A stretch of 64,000 bases of DNA from Paraburkholderia kururiensis JCM 10599 = LMG 19447 (GCF_003986935.1 NZ_RJZE01000020.1:96626-160625), one strand, 5' to 3'; positions 53,870-63,300 are shown, counted from the stretch's first letter. The notes: generated by a model not told the origin, from the letters alone. Numbers and translations are program-made.

Positions 53870-55309
53870 ATGACGGACAAGAGCAACACGAGGAACGCAA
53901 GCGCATTTCGTCCTGCCCTCGACCGGGCGCTGGGTCATTCGCTCGACTATCTGGAGGCGCTCGACGAAAGCCCCGTGGCTGCAAGGGCCAGCCTCTCCTC
54001 TTTGCGCGAACGTCTGGCAAAGCCGCTCGGCGACGAAGGCGTGGCCGCTGAACGCGTGATCGACGATCTCGTGAAAGACACGGCAGGCGGCATCGTAGGC
54101 AGCGCGGGAGGCCGCTTCTTCGGCTGGGTGATTGGTGGATCGTTGCCGGCTGCGCTCGCGGCCGACTGGCTCACGAGCGTCTGGGACCAGAACGCCGCGT
54201 CGTTTTCGTGCGCGCCCGCCGAGGCCGTAGTGGAAGAAGTGTGCGGCACGTGGCTCAAGGAACTGCTCGGATTGCCGGCGCAGGCGAGCTTCGGCCTGAC
54301 GAGCGGCTGCCAGATGGCGCATGTCACGGCGCTTGCGTCCGCACGTCATGCGTTGCTCGCGCAACGCGGCTGGGACGTGGAACGCGACGGCCTGTTCGGT
54401 GCGCCCGCCATCCGCCTGCTGAGCAGCGATCAATTGCACGGCAGCATCTCGCAAGCCACACGGCTGATCGGCATGGGAACGGGCGCGGTGCAGACCTTGC
54501 CCTGCAACGACACGGGGCGGCTCGACGCAGCGGTGCTCGAAGCGGCCCTGCAACAGGCGCCCGATGCACCGACCATCGTGCTGCTACAGGCGGGCGATCT
54601 CAACATCGGCGCCTACGATTGCTTCGCGGAACTCATTCCGCTTGCGCACCGGTACGGCGCGTGGGTGCATGTGGATGGCGCCTTCGGCTTGTGGGCGAAC
54701 GCGAGTCCCCGTTACAGGCACTTGCTCGCGGGCGTCGAACACGCAGATTCGTGGACCACGGACGGCCACAAATGGCTCAACGTCCCCTACGACAGCGGAT
54801 ACGCGTTCGTCGCACATCCCGACGCACACCAGCGCACCATGGGCTACCAGGCAAGCTACATCAGCTACAACGAACAGGTGCGCGAGCAGAAAGATTGGAG
54901 TCCGGAATGGTCTCGCCGCGGGCGGGGCTTTGCTACTTACGCCGCGCTACGGCAATTGGGTCGCGGCGGCGTGGCGAACCTGATCGAACGTTGCTGCGAA
55001 GCGGCGCATGCAATCGTGATGGGCGTTGCGGCGCTGCCCGGCACTCAACTCATGTGGAAGCCGCAAATCAACCAGGGGCTCGTGCGCTTCCTGCATCCCA
55101 AGCCAAACGCAACTGAAAGCGATCACGACCAGTGGACCGACGCCGTGACGGCCGCCGTGCTCGCGAGCGGCGAAGCGCTGTTCAGCAACACGACATGGCG
55201 CGGCAGACGGTGCATGCGCACATCGGTCTGCAACTGGCAGACGGACGAGCATGACGTGAAGCGATCGATTGCCGCGGTGGCCGCCGCATTGCGGCAACTT
55301 CGCGGATGA
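53870..55309 (+). CDS. PLP-dependent group II amino-acid decarboxylase
   Basis: A 479-residue decarboxylase with the PLP lysine in TTDGHKWLNVPYDSGY and the conserved VHVDGAFGLWA block (Asp pairing the cofactor). It is related to aromatic L-amino-acid/glutamate decarboxylases; the substrate is unknown. ATG at 53870 is preferred over an upstream frame that adds 22 poor residues. No paired transporter is adjacent. Convergent with the PAP2 gene. Confidence 0.85.
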   Translation: MTDKSNTRNASAFRPALDRALGHSLDYLEALDESPVAARASLSSLRERLAKPLGDEGVAAERVIDDLVKDTAGGIVGSAGGRFFGWVIGGSLPAALAADWLTSVWDQNAASFSCAPAEAVVEEVCGTWLKELLGLPAQASFGLTSGCQMAHVTALASARHALLAQRGWDVERDGLFGAPAIRLLSSDQLHGSISQATRLIGMGTGAVQTLPCNDTGRLDAAVLEAALQQAPDAPTIVLLQAGDLNIGAYDCFAELIPLAHRYGAWVHVDGAFGLWANASPRYRHLLAGVEHADSWTTDGHKWLNVPYDSGYAFVAHPDAHQRTMGYQASYISYNEQVREQKDWSPEWSRRGRGFATYAALRQLGRGGVANLIERCCEAAHAIVMGVAALPGTQLMWKPQINQGLVRFLHPKPNATESDHDQWTDAVTAAVLASGEALFSNTTWRGRRCMRTSVCNWQTDEHDVKRSIAAVAAALRQLRG

Positions 55310-55345
55310 GCCCACACGATAGGCATCGGCGCGCTTCGGTGCACG

Positions 55346-56041
55346 TCAAAGCACCTTCGTCGCCGAATGCCACAACTGCATCAATTCGTCGAACTGCGTG
55401 ATGAGCTCGTAGCTCAAGAGAAAAGCGAACATGTAGCCGGGGCCGGGAAAGCGCTCCACGCTGTGAAGAATGGGTCGTGCGATGCGCGCCCTTAGCACGT
55501 CGCGCGTGAGCGCCCACGTGATGACAATACCGATCACTGCGCCGGCAATCACGTCGGTGGGATAGTGCAGACCGAGATACACACGTGGCGCACAGATGAA
55601 CACCGCGGTGTAGATCAGCGCCAGCGTACCGATGCCTCGCCACACGAGGAAGATACCCGTGGCTATGGCGAACCACAGCATGGCGTGATCGCTCGGAAAC
55701 GAGCTCCACGTTCTCATCACGCTATCGCCCAGCCCCACGGCAGGGAAGTTCAGATGCAGGCTCCTGTCGTAGATGGGCCGCTCGCGAAACGGGAGCGCGT
55801 GGGCGAGAAGCCGGCCCGTCATGAGCGCAATGAACCCACTTGCGATCGTGGCCACCACCATTTCGCGCGCCCATTCGCGGCGCTCGCCGGGCGTGAACCA
55901 GATCCACCACAGCGCGGCAATCAGCATGAGGCCCTTGAACAGATACAGAGCCGCGATCGTTCTGATTGCGTGGTTGATTATCGCGGAGTGGGCTGCGTGG
56001 TTGACGATGAAGGTTTGAACTGCTGTATCGAAACCGCTCAC
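55346..56041 (-). CDS. PAP2 family membrane phosphatase
   Basis: A 231-residue membrane protein with about five helices and the three PAP2 motifs: LPFRERPIYD (related to KxxxxxxRP), SSFPSDHA and RVYLGLHYPTDVIAG, which hold the catalytic His and Arg residues. The substrate may be a lipid phosphate such as undecaprenyl pyrophosphate or phosphatidic acid. It is convergent with the decarboxylase and divergent from lemA. Confidence 0.88.
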   Translation of the reverse strand: MSGFDTAVQTFIVNHAAHSAIINHAIRTIAALYLFKGLMLIAALWWIWFTPGERREWAREMVVATIASGFIALMTGRLLAHALPFRERPIYDRSLHLNFPAVGLGDSVMRTWSSFPSDHAMLWFAIATGIFLVWRGIGTLALIYTAVFICAPRVYLGLHYPTDVIAGAVIGIVITWALTRDVLRARIARPILHSVERFPGPGYMFAFLLSYELITQFDELMQLWHSATKVL

Positions 56042-56426
56042 TTTGACGTCCTGAGTTGCAATGGAAAATAAACGAGGTCTTGTTCTCGTGTTTTCCTCTC
56101 GCTGTCCCCGTCAGAAGATTGCGCGTTCGCTGCTGCATTGCGCAACCGTGGCGCGTACAGAGCGCCGTGTGGTGAGGGACGATGATACGGTCAAAGCCCC
56201 AGCCAGCAGGCATAAAAATCGTAACGGGGGGTAACGGGAGCGAAGCGGGACAGCAAGCGGCGCACCAGAAAGCCGCAAAGAGACCGATTGACCTGCATCA
56301 AAGGGGCCTGATACCGGCCGCGTAGCGTGTTCGTAGTCGCGCCTTATATTGAGAGCGGCGGCCATTCGAGCCGCTGCGTGCATCGCACTTGCCGGAACGG
56401 CGATACCCTCTTTGCGGATTTGAGAT
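56042..56426. other. Divergent promoter region, PAP2 and lemA
   Basis: 385 bases between two divergent starts without a plausible gene. No RNA gene or strong dyad was identified; the middle is AT-richer and likely contains the promoters. Confidence 0.4.
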
Positions 56427-57053
56427 ATGCGGATACGTGCACTGTTGAGCCTGTTGCTGCTGGCAATCGTCGTGGTGCTGCCTGGGTGCGGCTACAACGC
56501 CATCCAGACCGAGGACGAACAGGTGAAGGCGAGTTGGTCGGAAGTGCTGAATCAGTACCAGCGCCGCGCAGACCTCGTGCCTAATCTCGTCAACACGGTG
56601 AAGGGATACGCAAATCAGGAAAAAGATGTGCTCACGAGCGTAACCGAGGCACGCGCGAAGGTGGGTTCCATTCAAGCGACGCCCGGCCTTATTTCGGATC
56701 CCCAGGCATTCGCCAAATTCGAGGCTGCACAAGGACAACTCACGTCGTCTCTCTCCAGATTGCTAGTGGTGTCGGAGAACTACCCGCAACTCAAATCGGA
56801 CGCGAATTTCAGAGACTTGCAGGCGCAGCTCGAAGGAACGGAAAACCGCATTGCCGTCGCGCGGAATCGGTATATCAAAGCGGTTCAGGCGTACAACGTC
56901 ACGATCCGGTCGTTTCCCAGCAATCTCACCGCAAAAGCTTTCGGCTATCAGGAGCGGCCCAATTTCTCGGTGAGTAATGAAGCCGAGATTTCGAAGCCGC
57001 CGCGCGTGGACTTTGGCACCCCGCCAGCATCGGCGGGCGGAGCATCCAATTGA
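56427..57053 (+). CDS. lemA: LemA family protein
   Basis: A 208-residue LemA family lipoprotein: signal segment ending in LPGCGYN (lipobox-like Cys21) followed by the family coiled-coil (RADLVPNLVNTVKGYANQEKDVLTSVTEARAKV, VSENYPQLKSDANFRDLQAQLEGTENRIAVARNRYIKAVQAYN). It heads a three-gene operon with two TPM-domain proteins. LemA proteins are envelope scaffolds of uncertain function. Confidence 0.9.
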   Translation: MRIRALLSLLLLAIVVVLPGCGYNAIQTEDEQVKASWSEVLNQYQRRADLVPNLVNTVKGYANQEKDVLTSVTEARAKVGSIQATPGLISDPQAFAKFEAAQGQLTSSLSRLLVVSENYPQLKSDANFRDLQAQLEGTENRIAVARNRYIKAVQAYNVTIRSFPSNLTAKAFGYQERPNFSVSNEAEISKPPRVDFGTPPASAGGASN

Positions 57054-57901
57054 ACGTCGTCCGTCTCGCGATTGCACTCGTCGTCGCGTTGCTCGTCCTT
57101 GTCGGTGTGCCCGCTCACGCCGACGCACCGGTGCCCGCGCTAACTGCGCGCGTCACCGACGAAACGGCTACGCTCACCAGCGAGCAAAAGGCCACGCTAG
57201 AACAGTCGCTTAAAGACTTCGAAGCCCAAAAGGGGGCGCAGATCGCCGTGCTGATCGTTCCCACCACTGCGCCCGAGACGATCGAGCAGTACTCAATTCG
57301 CGTGGTCGAGCAGTGGAAACTCGGCCGCAAGAACGTGGACGATGGTGTCCTGCTTATCGTGGCGAAGAACGATCGCACGCTGCGCATCGAGGTCGGCTAC
57401 GGCCTTGAAGGCGCGCTCACGGATGTCACGAGCAACCGCATCATCAACGAGACCATCGTGCCGCGCTTCAGGCAGGGCGATTTCTACGGCGGTATCTCAG
57501 CGGGTGTCGACAGCATCATGCGTGTCGTGAGCGGCGAGCCCTTGCCGGCACCGCCCGCACAGAAGCGCAGCGCCGACGGCAACGGGCGTTTGCTGCCCGT
57601 ACTCTTCCTGCTGACCGTGGTCGCCGGCGGCATCTTGCGCGCGATATTGGGCCGGCTTCCGGGGGCGGTGGTAACGGGCGGCGCAATCGGCTTCCTCGCC
57701 TGGCTGCTTTCCGGCGCGATGCTCATCGCCGTCGTGGCGGGTGTAATTGCGCTGCTGTTCACGCTGCTGGGCAGCGGCATGGGCGCATACGTGGGTGGAC
57801 GCTCCATCGGTGGTGGAAGGTTCGGGGGCGGTTCGAATCGCGACATCTTTCGCGGCGGTGGTGGCGGATTCGGTGGCGGCGGCGCCTCGGGCAGGTGGTA
57901 G
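57050..57901 (+). CDS. TPM-domain membrane protein (YgcG-like)
   Basis: A 283-residue protein with signal peptide, a TPM domain (VTDETATLTSEQKATLEQSLKDFEAQKGAQIAVLIVPTT, LRIEVGYGLEGALTD) and then hydrophobic helices followed by a C-terminal Gly-rich tail (GGGGGFGGGGASG). The start codon is TTG at 57050, overlapping the lemA stop by 4 bases, with GGAG upstream; coupling with lemA is likely. Confidence 0.88.
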   Translation: MNVVRLAIALVVALLVLVGVPAHADAPVPALTARVTDETATLTSEQKATLEQSLKDFEAQKGAQIAVLIVPTTAPETIEQYSIRVVEQWKLGRKNVDDGVLLIVAKNDRTLRIEVGYGLEGALTDVTSNRIINETIVPRFRQGDFYGGISAGVDSIMRVVSGEPLPAPPAQKRSADGNGRLLPVLFLLTVVAGGILRAILGRLPGAVVTGGAIGFLAWLLSGAMLIAVVAGVIALLFTLLGSGMGAYVGGRSIGGGRFGGGSNRDIFRGGGGGFGGGGASGRW

Positions 57902-57903
57902 CA

Positions 57904-58401
57904 ATGGACGTCAAGCGCCTTCTCAGGCATCTCTTCATGACGCGCTGGCGAGTCAACGCAGCGTTTCCCCGTTCATCGCTGCTTGTGATCGAGAAAGCTG
58001 TGCACGAGAGCCATCAGACCCATGTGGGCCAGATCCGTTTCGCCGTAGAAGGGGCATTGCATAGCGGGGCGCTGCTCAAAGGCCAGTCGGCCCGCGAACG
58101 CGCAATCGACGTGTTCTCCGAACTACGTGTCTGGGACACCGAACACAACAACGGTGTACTGATCTATTTGCTTCTGGCAGATCGCGACGTGGAGATCATC
58201 GCCGACCGCGGTATCGACGCCAAAGTCGATCGCGAAGAGTGGGAGACCATCTGTCACGCCATGGAATCGGAGTTTCGACGCGGAAACTACCAGATCGGTG
58301 TGATGGGGGGAATTGCGCAGGTCACACAACTGCTGAAGACGCACTTTCCGGCTCATCGTCCTCCGCGCGAAGAATTGCCGAGTTCGCCGGTGGTGCTTTG
58401 A
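57904..58401 (+). CDS. TPM-domain protein
   Basis: A 165-residue soluble TPM-domain protein (SSLLVIEKAVHESHQTHVGQIRFAVEGALHSGALLKGQSARERAIDVFSELRVWDTEHNNGVLIYLLLADRDVEIIADRGI). The start ATG at 57904 is 2 bases after the previous stop. Last gene of the lemA operon; function unknown. Confidence 0.87.
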   Translation: MDVKRLLRHLFMTRWRVNAAFPRSSLLVIEKAVHESHQTHVGQIRFAVEGALHSGALLKGQSARERAIDVFSELRVWDTEHNNGVLIYLLLADRDVEIIADRGIDAKVDREEWETICHAMESEFRRGNYQIGVMGGIAQVTQLLKTHFPAHRPPREELPSSPVVL

Positions 58402-58436
58402 CGCGTTCAGGTAGTCCGGATACCTGACGATATGCG

Positions 58437-59078
58437 TTACTCGAGTAACGTGATCTCGATTCGCTCCTTTCCTTTCCCCGTATTTTTTCGTTTGAGCTTC
58501 AGGGCGCCAACTTCGCCCGTCGATTTCGGATGCGTGCCGCCGCACGCCATCGTGGCAAAGCCCTCCACCTTCCAGTAGCGACGTTGCGCTTCGACATCGC
58601 TGAAATCGGTCACGATAGCCAGATCGCGCTTCGTCAAATCCAATACGGCCTGTTCGATATCGGGAAATAGCGGCGAGACGCTCTCATCGCTCGCGAAGTC
58701 GATGCGAGCCTTGTCTTGCGCAATATGCGCACCAATGCGCTCGATACCCGGCCTGAGTCGATACACGAGTTGCAGCACCATTTCGGCTGCGAAGTGCAAA
58801 CGCATCAGCCGGTAGCGACGTTCCCAGTCGACTCGCCACGTCACTCGGTCGCCCACTTTGAGCGAATGCTCAGGTGGAAGGGTGTAGATGATTTCGAGGC
58901 CTATCTTTTCGGCCTTGATGACGGGATAAGCGCCAAGCCAACCCGAGTCGCTTTCCTGACCGCCTGAGGCGGCGAAAAAAATCGTCGCCTCCACCTGGAC
59001 CTGCTTGCCGTTCACCTGGCTCACCACGGTATCTAACGTGGTTCGATAGGGCTCGTCCCAGAATACTTTGCGCGTCAT
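58437..59078 (-). CDS. AlaX-type alanyl-tRNA editing protein with altered zinc ligand
   Basis: A 213-residue protein of the AlaX family, which hydrolyses mischarged Ser- or Gly-tRNA-Ala. The segment ATIFFAASGGQ and the C-terminal ACGGTHPKSTGEVG (Cys179, His183) are clear. The usual HxxxH motif is HFAAE here (His95, Glu99), so the second zinc histidine is replaced by glutamate. Activity is therefore uncertain. It is divergent from the following gene. Confidence 0.82.
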   Translation of the reverse strand: MTRKVFWDEPYRTTLDTVVSQVNGKQVQVEATIFFAASGGQESDSGWLGAYPVIKAEKIGLEIIYTLPPEHSLKVGDRVTWRVDWERRYRLMRLHFAAEMVLQLVYRLRPGIERIGAHIAQDKARIDFASDESVSPLFPDIEQAVLDLTKRDLAIVTDFSDVEAQRRYWKVEGFATMACGGTHPKSTGEVGALKLKRKNTGKGKERIEITLLE

Positions 59079-59235
59079 GACTGGGTCTGTTCTTGTGAAA
59101 GGGAGAGACAGCGTAGCCAGGGACGGGTGGTGTGGCTTGTACGATCTTGCGGCCCCGCCAGGCTCACCAACGAGTTCACGAATTCCATGGCGAATCGTTC
59201 ATACCGGCAGGACGCGCACGGGAGGAGCCACGAGC

Positions 59236-59820
59236 ATGCTGCAGACACAGATCGCATTGCAAATGCTGCTGAATGCCATCGCTCGCCGCCCGGCCCGTCC
59301 TGCAGCCACGCATGTAGCCGCGGCTACCACTGCCAGTCCGCCCCCCGCCACGAAGGAGAGCAAGATGCCGAGCGAATTCGATTTTCTTGACAAGCACTAC
59401 GATAAAACGGACATCCCCGAGGTCGCCGCACAGTCCGCGCGGGAGCGGTTCGGCAACTATCCCGTCGCACGCACGAGCACGGTCATATACGGCATCGACT
59501 GGGAAACGCTTGTCGATTCGATTATCAAAGCCGTCGACAACTATTCGTACGGCGCAATCTTCAACACATCCGCATTCGCGTATCTCGGCCAGTACAACGG
59601 CGCGCCGCAATGGAACATCGTCCTCACCGGATTGAAATACGTGAACGCCACGATCAAGGTGGTCGGCTCGACGCCGACGTACACCATCGAGGACTACGAC
59701 AACGGAACGATCGTGGTCAACGCACAGGTCTCAGGCAACAATCCGCCGATGCTCGGCGATATCGTGCATTTGCAGGCTGCGATCGGTAACTACATCGGGA
59801 CGGTGCAGTTGAAGAATTGA
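59236..59820 (+). CDS. Unknown protein, beta-rich C-terminal domain
   Basis: A 194-residue protein that I do not recognise. The N terminus is short and hydrophobic then Ala/Pro-rich (to about residue 45); the rest, starting MPSEFDFLDKHYDKTD, is a beta-rich domain with YLGQYNGAPQWNIVLTGLKYVNATIKVVG. ATG at 59236 has GGAGGAG at 8 bases. It is divergent from the AlaX gene. A terminator follows at 59926-59958. Confidence 0.65.
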   Translation: MLQTQIALQMLLNAIARRPARPAATHVAAATTASPPPATKESKMPSEFDFLDKHYDKTDIPEVAAQSARERFGNYPVARTSTVIYGIDWETLVDSIIKAVDNYSYGAIFNTSAFAYLGQYNGAPQWNIVLTGLKYVNATIKVVGSTPTYTIEDYDNGTIVVNAQVSGNNPPMLGDIVHLQAAIGNYIGTVQLKN

Positions 59821-60221
59821 AGACGGGGGCGGCGTTGTTGCTGTGGGACGCGAGATGTGCGATTGGGGTGCGATTCGGGTGCCCCGTCGGGCTTGCTGCG
59901 AAGCTGTGGATAGGTGCCAATGAAAAGACCCATAAGTCTCTCGACTTATGGGTCTCGGTTTCTTGCGTTATGAGGCTATCTACCTACCCACCCTTGTACG
60001 TTCTCAGAGAAAGTGAAAATTTAGTCCATTAAAAATCAAGACGTCCTGCACACTAGTTCAAACGTGAACGCGCTCGCGCTTGCGCAAAATGTGAAAATTC
60101 CCCACAAAATTCTCATTCTTCGCGATAAATGCCGCGAACATGCGCCCCACTGTAGTGGTTCATGGCAGAGCCCAGACCAGCGCATCCATCGGCACCAGCG
60201 TCAGCCCCCTTGCGGTCACAG
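59821..60221. other. Gene-free stretch with terminator
   Basis: 401 bases with no plausible gene. It holds the terminator at 59926-59958 and lower-GC sequence after it. The next gene reads leftward and ends at 60222. Confidence 0.45.
59926..59958 (+). terminator. Terminator hairpin
   Basis: AGACCCATAAGTC and its complement GACTTATGGGTCT around a four-base loop, followed by a T-rich tract (CGGTTTCTT) on the plus strand. It is 106 bases after the beta-rich protein gene. Confidence 0.65.
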
Positions 60222-60476
60222 TTACATTTTCTTGTCCGGATCAGCGGCCGACTCCCATCTTGTCGGTGGCACGACCTTATCTATACCCAACTGCCTTACC
60301 GTCTCGATCGGCAACTGCAGTACGACATCCGCACCGCCTTGGGTGGTGTGCATTTCGACATGTACACCGCGCAGTTCGAGATAGATGACGCCCGCCTCGA
60401 AAACCTCTTCGTACAGGTGCCATGCCGGTTCGTCGCCCATTGGCTGATGATGCGCAAGGGTGGATTTCGTGCTCAT
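60222..60476 (-). CDS. Small hypothetical protein
   Basis: An 84-residue protein that begins STKSTLAHHQPM and has a conserved-looking core WHLYEEVFEAGVIYLELRGVHVEM and VLQLPIETVRQLG. I recognise this as a small conserved Burkholderia-type protein of unknown role. No ribosome site is obvious; the ATG at 60476 is the first in frame. Confidence 0.6.
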   Translation of the reverse strand: MSTKSTLAHHQPMGDEPAWHLYEEVFEAGVIYLELRGVHVEMHTTQGGADVVLQLPIETVRQLGIDKVVPPTRWESAADPDKKM

Positions 60477-60660
60477 GATCGCTTCTCGTAGTTAGCGGGG
60501 TCGGTTGCGGTGAATAACAGCTCCTCCTAGTCTACGTTCGAAAGTTGGCTTCTGTTGTCGCTTCCGGATGTATATGCATCATTCGTGCGGACAATGACAT
60601 ATGCACTGCATGCTCGTCCTTGAACTCGAGGCTCGGTGTCAGGGTTGACGCGGAATTTGA

Positions 60661-61557
60661 TTAAGGTCTAACGAATCGTGCTCTGGATGGTGCGACGAAG
60701 GGTTTCTCTGGAGGAAGTGCTCCGCAAACACAAAATTCGTCAATCAAATCTGAGCGAGAAATTTCGAAACCACCAAATATCTTTTTCCCGCGCTCATCGA
60801 TATGCGATGCACCAATCGAGAATCGACCCGCAAAAGCATCGACCATCATAATGAAACTTCGCAAGTGAAATTGATTTAGTCCTCGAACAGCCCACGTCTT
60901 ATCAAGATTGTGCTCATGCAAAAATTCTTCCGCCTGTTTTTTAGAAAAAAATAAAACGGAGACTATGTCGTTACCGTGCCAACTTCCGTACGGTGATCCA
61001 TTAACTTTTCCGCTCTCCAGTTCAAACAGTGTCCAGAACGGCTCTCCGATGGTCTTCTCATCGGGAATAGTGTAGAGCTCCAAACGTGCTCCAAGCAAAT
61101 GGCTTAATGATGGAAGATCATCCAACGAGAGCGGGAGGATCCCTCGATCGACAGCGGCCTTTTCTGCGCCTTTTTGATATCCAGCGGCGGATACCATTAC
61201 CCCAATTAATCCATGGCAATCATCAATTGTTAGCCAGAACGCACCAACTTTACCTATGTCAATTGGGCGCTTTGTATTTTTACATTCAATGGCGACGCGA
61301 TGTCGCACACCCGCTTTTTCGAATTCATAATATACGTCAACCTGATGCGATTGACCGGTTTTCCCTCGTATCTGCACATTTCTAGCCACAACTATCTGTT
61401 CGCCTTGCAGATTCAGGAGCGTCTCGTAAACATGCTTTACGTGATCTTCCAGTTCACTCCAGTCCATCTTTGGCGTCGATGACTGCTGCGTCTTCAGGAT
61501 ATGAATCAGTGCGGCGAGAGAAGGTTTTTTAAACATATTCACTTTTTTAGCTAACAT
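60661..61557 (-). CDS. Mrr-like restriction endonuclease (PD-(D/E)xK) with C-terminal domain of unknown function
   Basis: A 298-residue protein. The N-terminal part has a PD-(D/E)xK core of the Mrr/RecB type: QVDVYYEFEKAGVRHRVAIECKN places Asp74, Glu91 and Lys93 as in active nucleases, followed by a typical Gly-rich loop (VMVSAAGYQKGAEKA). The C-terminal part (about residues 155-250) matches the neighbouring gene at 61564-62127. The locus is AT-richer than the core. A restriction or anti-phage nuclease is the best reading; no methyltransferase gene is next to it. Confidence 0.7.
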   Translation of the reverse strand: MLAKKVNMFKKPSLAALIHILKTQQSSTPKMDWSELEDHVKHVYETLLNLQGEQIVVARNVQIRGKTGQSHQVDVYYEFEKAGVRHRVAIECKNTKRPIDIGKVGAFWLTIDDCHGLIGVMVSAAGYQKGAEKAAVDRGILPLSLDDLPSLSHLLGARLELYTIPDEKTIGEPFWTLFELESGKVNGSPYGSWHGNDIVSVLFFSKKQAEEFLHEHNLDKTWAVRGLNQFHLRSFIMMVDAFAGRFSIGASHIDERGKKIFGGFEISRSDLIDEFCVCGALPPEKPFVAPSRARFVRP

Positions 61558-61563
61558 TGACGC

Positions 61564-62127
61564 CTAGACATCTTCTCTTTTTATTCTAGGCACTTGGGCG
61601 CCATAGTACTCTTCAACAAGCTGCTGCCTTGAAATTGGCACGCCAACAAAATTGGCGTCGTCCTTGGCCCCCGGCGGGAGAAAGAGAATCATTGCCCCGT
61701 GGCCCCGCATCTCAAATAATTCCATCGTTAATATGAACGCACGAAGAGAAAACTTTGGAAGGCCTCTCACGGCCCACCGACTAGGGTCGAGCGCGGCCTG
61801 CCTCATCACCCTTTCAGCATGTGGCTTACTGAAAAGAAGAGGAATATGCATCCGTTGGGTTCCGGGGTGTGCGTTTGCATAATACGAACCTGTCGTTCTG
61901 CCATCTGCGAGTTCCATGATTGTCCAGAATGGCTCGCCGATGTATGTGTCGTTCGGCAGTGCCGCTGTCTCAAGGCGTTTTACGAGAAGTGAGCCCATTG
62001 ACGGAAGGTCCTCGCGACGGAGAAGATCAATGCCATAGTGGATCGCGAGCGTATCCACTCTCGCGATCCAGCTCATTAGGTCAGTTGGACGAATAGGTGA
62101 GCGACGATCATCACGTAGGCCGACCAA
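61564..62127 (-). CDS. Truncated relative of the Mrr-like protein (C-terminal domain only)
   Basis: The product aligns with the C-terminal half of the adjacent nuclease: both have GEPFWT, then SK-x-x-AE, WAVRGL and LR-x-FI at the same spacing. Its N-terminal part lacks the nuclease core, and the DLPS segment is reached after a deletion of about 20 residues relative to the neighbour. A stop (TAG at 62128-62130) immediately precedes the possible TTG start, and the first ATG in frame is at 62076, without a ribosome site. It is 6 bases upstream of the nuclease gene. It could be a decayed duplicate or a regulatory partner. Confidence 0.5.
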   Translation of the reverse strand: MVGLRDDRRSPIRPTDLMSWIARVDTLAIHYGIDLLRREDLPSMGSLLVKRLETAALPNDTYIGEPFWTIMELADGRTTGSYYANAHPGTQRMHIPLLFSKPHAERVMRQAALDPSRWAVRGLPKFSLRAFILTMELFEMRGHGAMILFLPPGAKDDANFVGVPISRQQLVEEYYGAQVPRIKREDV

Positions 62128-62187
62128 CTAGCCCTGCCAGCCTGTGTCTGTTCTTGTATCTGCGACTCGCCAAGTCCCATCACACCG

Positions 62188-62736
62188 TCAACGCGTGGTT
62201 ACGGGCGTGAAAGTGACGATTACATCGAGATCTCGATGATCGCCTTCGGTATATTGCCGCATGCTAGTGAGCACAAGGGGCTTGCCAGTGTGGGACATCA
62301 TGGTTGATGCAGTCGAGTCACCTACCGAATGAGCCATCGAGATGTTCCCGCATTTTCCCTCATTCAGGACATTGTATTTGATGAATTTGTGGGCGACGAT
62401 TTCGTCCTGAAAACCCACAACTCCGGTGGTGGAGTGCAGCTCCGGGGTAATCTTCACGACGACCCCGTCATCGATATCTTGTGGAGGATTTTTCGCGTCC
62501 GCCGTGATTTGACAGGGACCATCGTTCAACACGGCTTTGTGATGGGCGCCGAGGTTACTAAAGGCTGCGGTTTCCCCGAGATTCACGTCACGCTCCTGCG
62601 TAAAGGAACCGTACAGCTTGGACTTAACCTCTACGGTAACGTGAACCGGTTGCTTCGTCGACTGGCCGATATCGTCGGACTGTTGAGCGATAGCTGCGAT
62701 CGGAAGAGCGAGAAATGCGACTGCGAGAAATTTCAT
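62188..62736 (-). CDS. Exported protein of unknown function
   Basis: A 182-residue protein with a signal peptide (MKFLAVAFLALPIAAIAQQ, cleavage near residue 17) and a beta-rich mature part with a PCQITADAKNPPQD-type segment and one further Cys (KCGNIS), so a disulfide is possible. No family is recognised. It lies 60 bases upstream of the truncated gene, on the same strand. It may be part of the island containing the nuclease. Confidence 0.65.
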   Translation of the reverse strand: MKFLAVAFLALPIAAIAQQSDDIGQSTKQPVHVTVEVKSKLYGSFTQERDVNLGETAAFSNLGAHHKAVLNDGPCQITADAKNPPQDIDDGVVVKITPELHSTTGVVGFQDEIVAHKFIKYNVLNEGKCGNISMAHSVGDSTASTMMSHTGKPLVLTSMRQYTEGDHRDLDVIVTFTPVTTR

Positions 62737-62934
62737 GGTGCCTCAATGCGGTTGATTTACAGGGTACTACACCGTGAATATTCGGAAAATCTGACAAAAA
62801 CTTTAGCCCTTACATATGCAATGTCGCTGTCCGCAATCAACCTCGCACATTTTTATGCAATTAGCATGTTTCGCTCTTCGCGCCGCAAATAGTTTGGAGA
62901 AGTAGGTGGTACTGGCAATTTCGGTTGACAGATC

Positions 62935-63294
62935 TCAGTCCGGATATTCCTCGCTATTTTTCTGTTCAAGGCCGCGGATCGAGGCAATCTTGCTCATAGC
63001 GTCAATCCGCTCGACAAGGGTCGCTTGACTGGCTGGCTTCGGATGCGGAAACAGGGTGAAGAAGCCTCGAGCGTGCCCCATGGCTATAAGGATTCGCGTA
63101 AGGGTTTCGATGCTGCCAACCCCATTCAACTCAAAACGCTTGTAGGTGCGCAGCGCGATACCCGCCTTCTCTGCGAATCCCGCCTGGGAATATCCATTCC
63201 GGGTGCGTTCCACTCGCACTCGCATGGCCAGATACTTGGCCACATCTTTCTCGGTCGCTGATTGCAGGAATTCGAGTTGTTGTTCCGGCGTCAT
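62935..63294 (-). CDS. XRE-family helix-turn-helix protein, HipB-like
   Basis: A 119-residue protein with an XRE-type helix-turn-helix: AMRVRVERTRNGYSQAGFAEKAGIALRTYKRFELNGVGSIETLTRILIAMG. The form is that of HipB-like antitoxins/repressors, but no toxin gene follows. A dyad operator lies 7 bases upstream of the ATG (63301-63316), which suggests that it represses itself. The 198 bases between it and the exported protein gene hold nothing recognisable. Confidence 0.8.
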   Translation of the reverse strand: MTPEQQLEFLQSATEKDVAKYLAMRVRVERTRNGYSQAGFAEKAGIALRTYKRFELNGVGSIETLTRILIAMGHARGFFTLFPHPKPASQATLVERIDAMSKIASIRGLEQKNSEEYPD

Positions 63295-63300
63295 GGAGAA

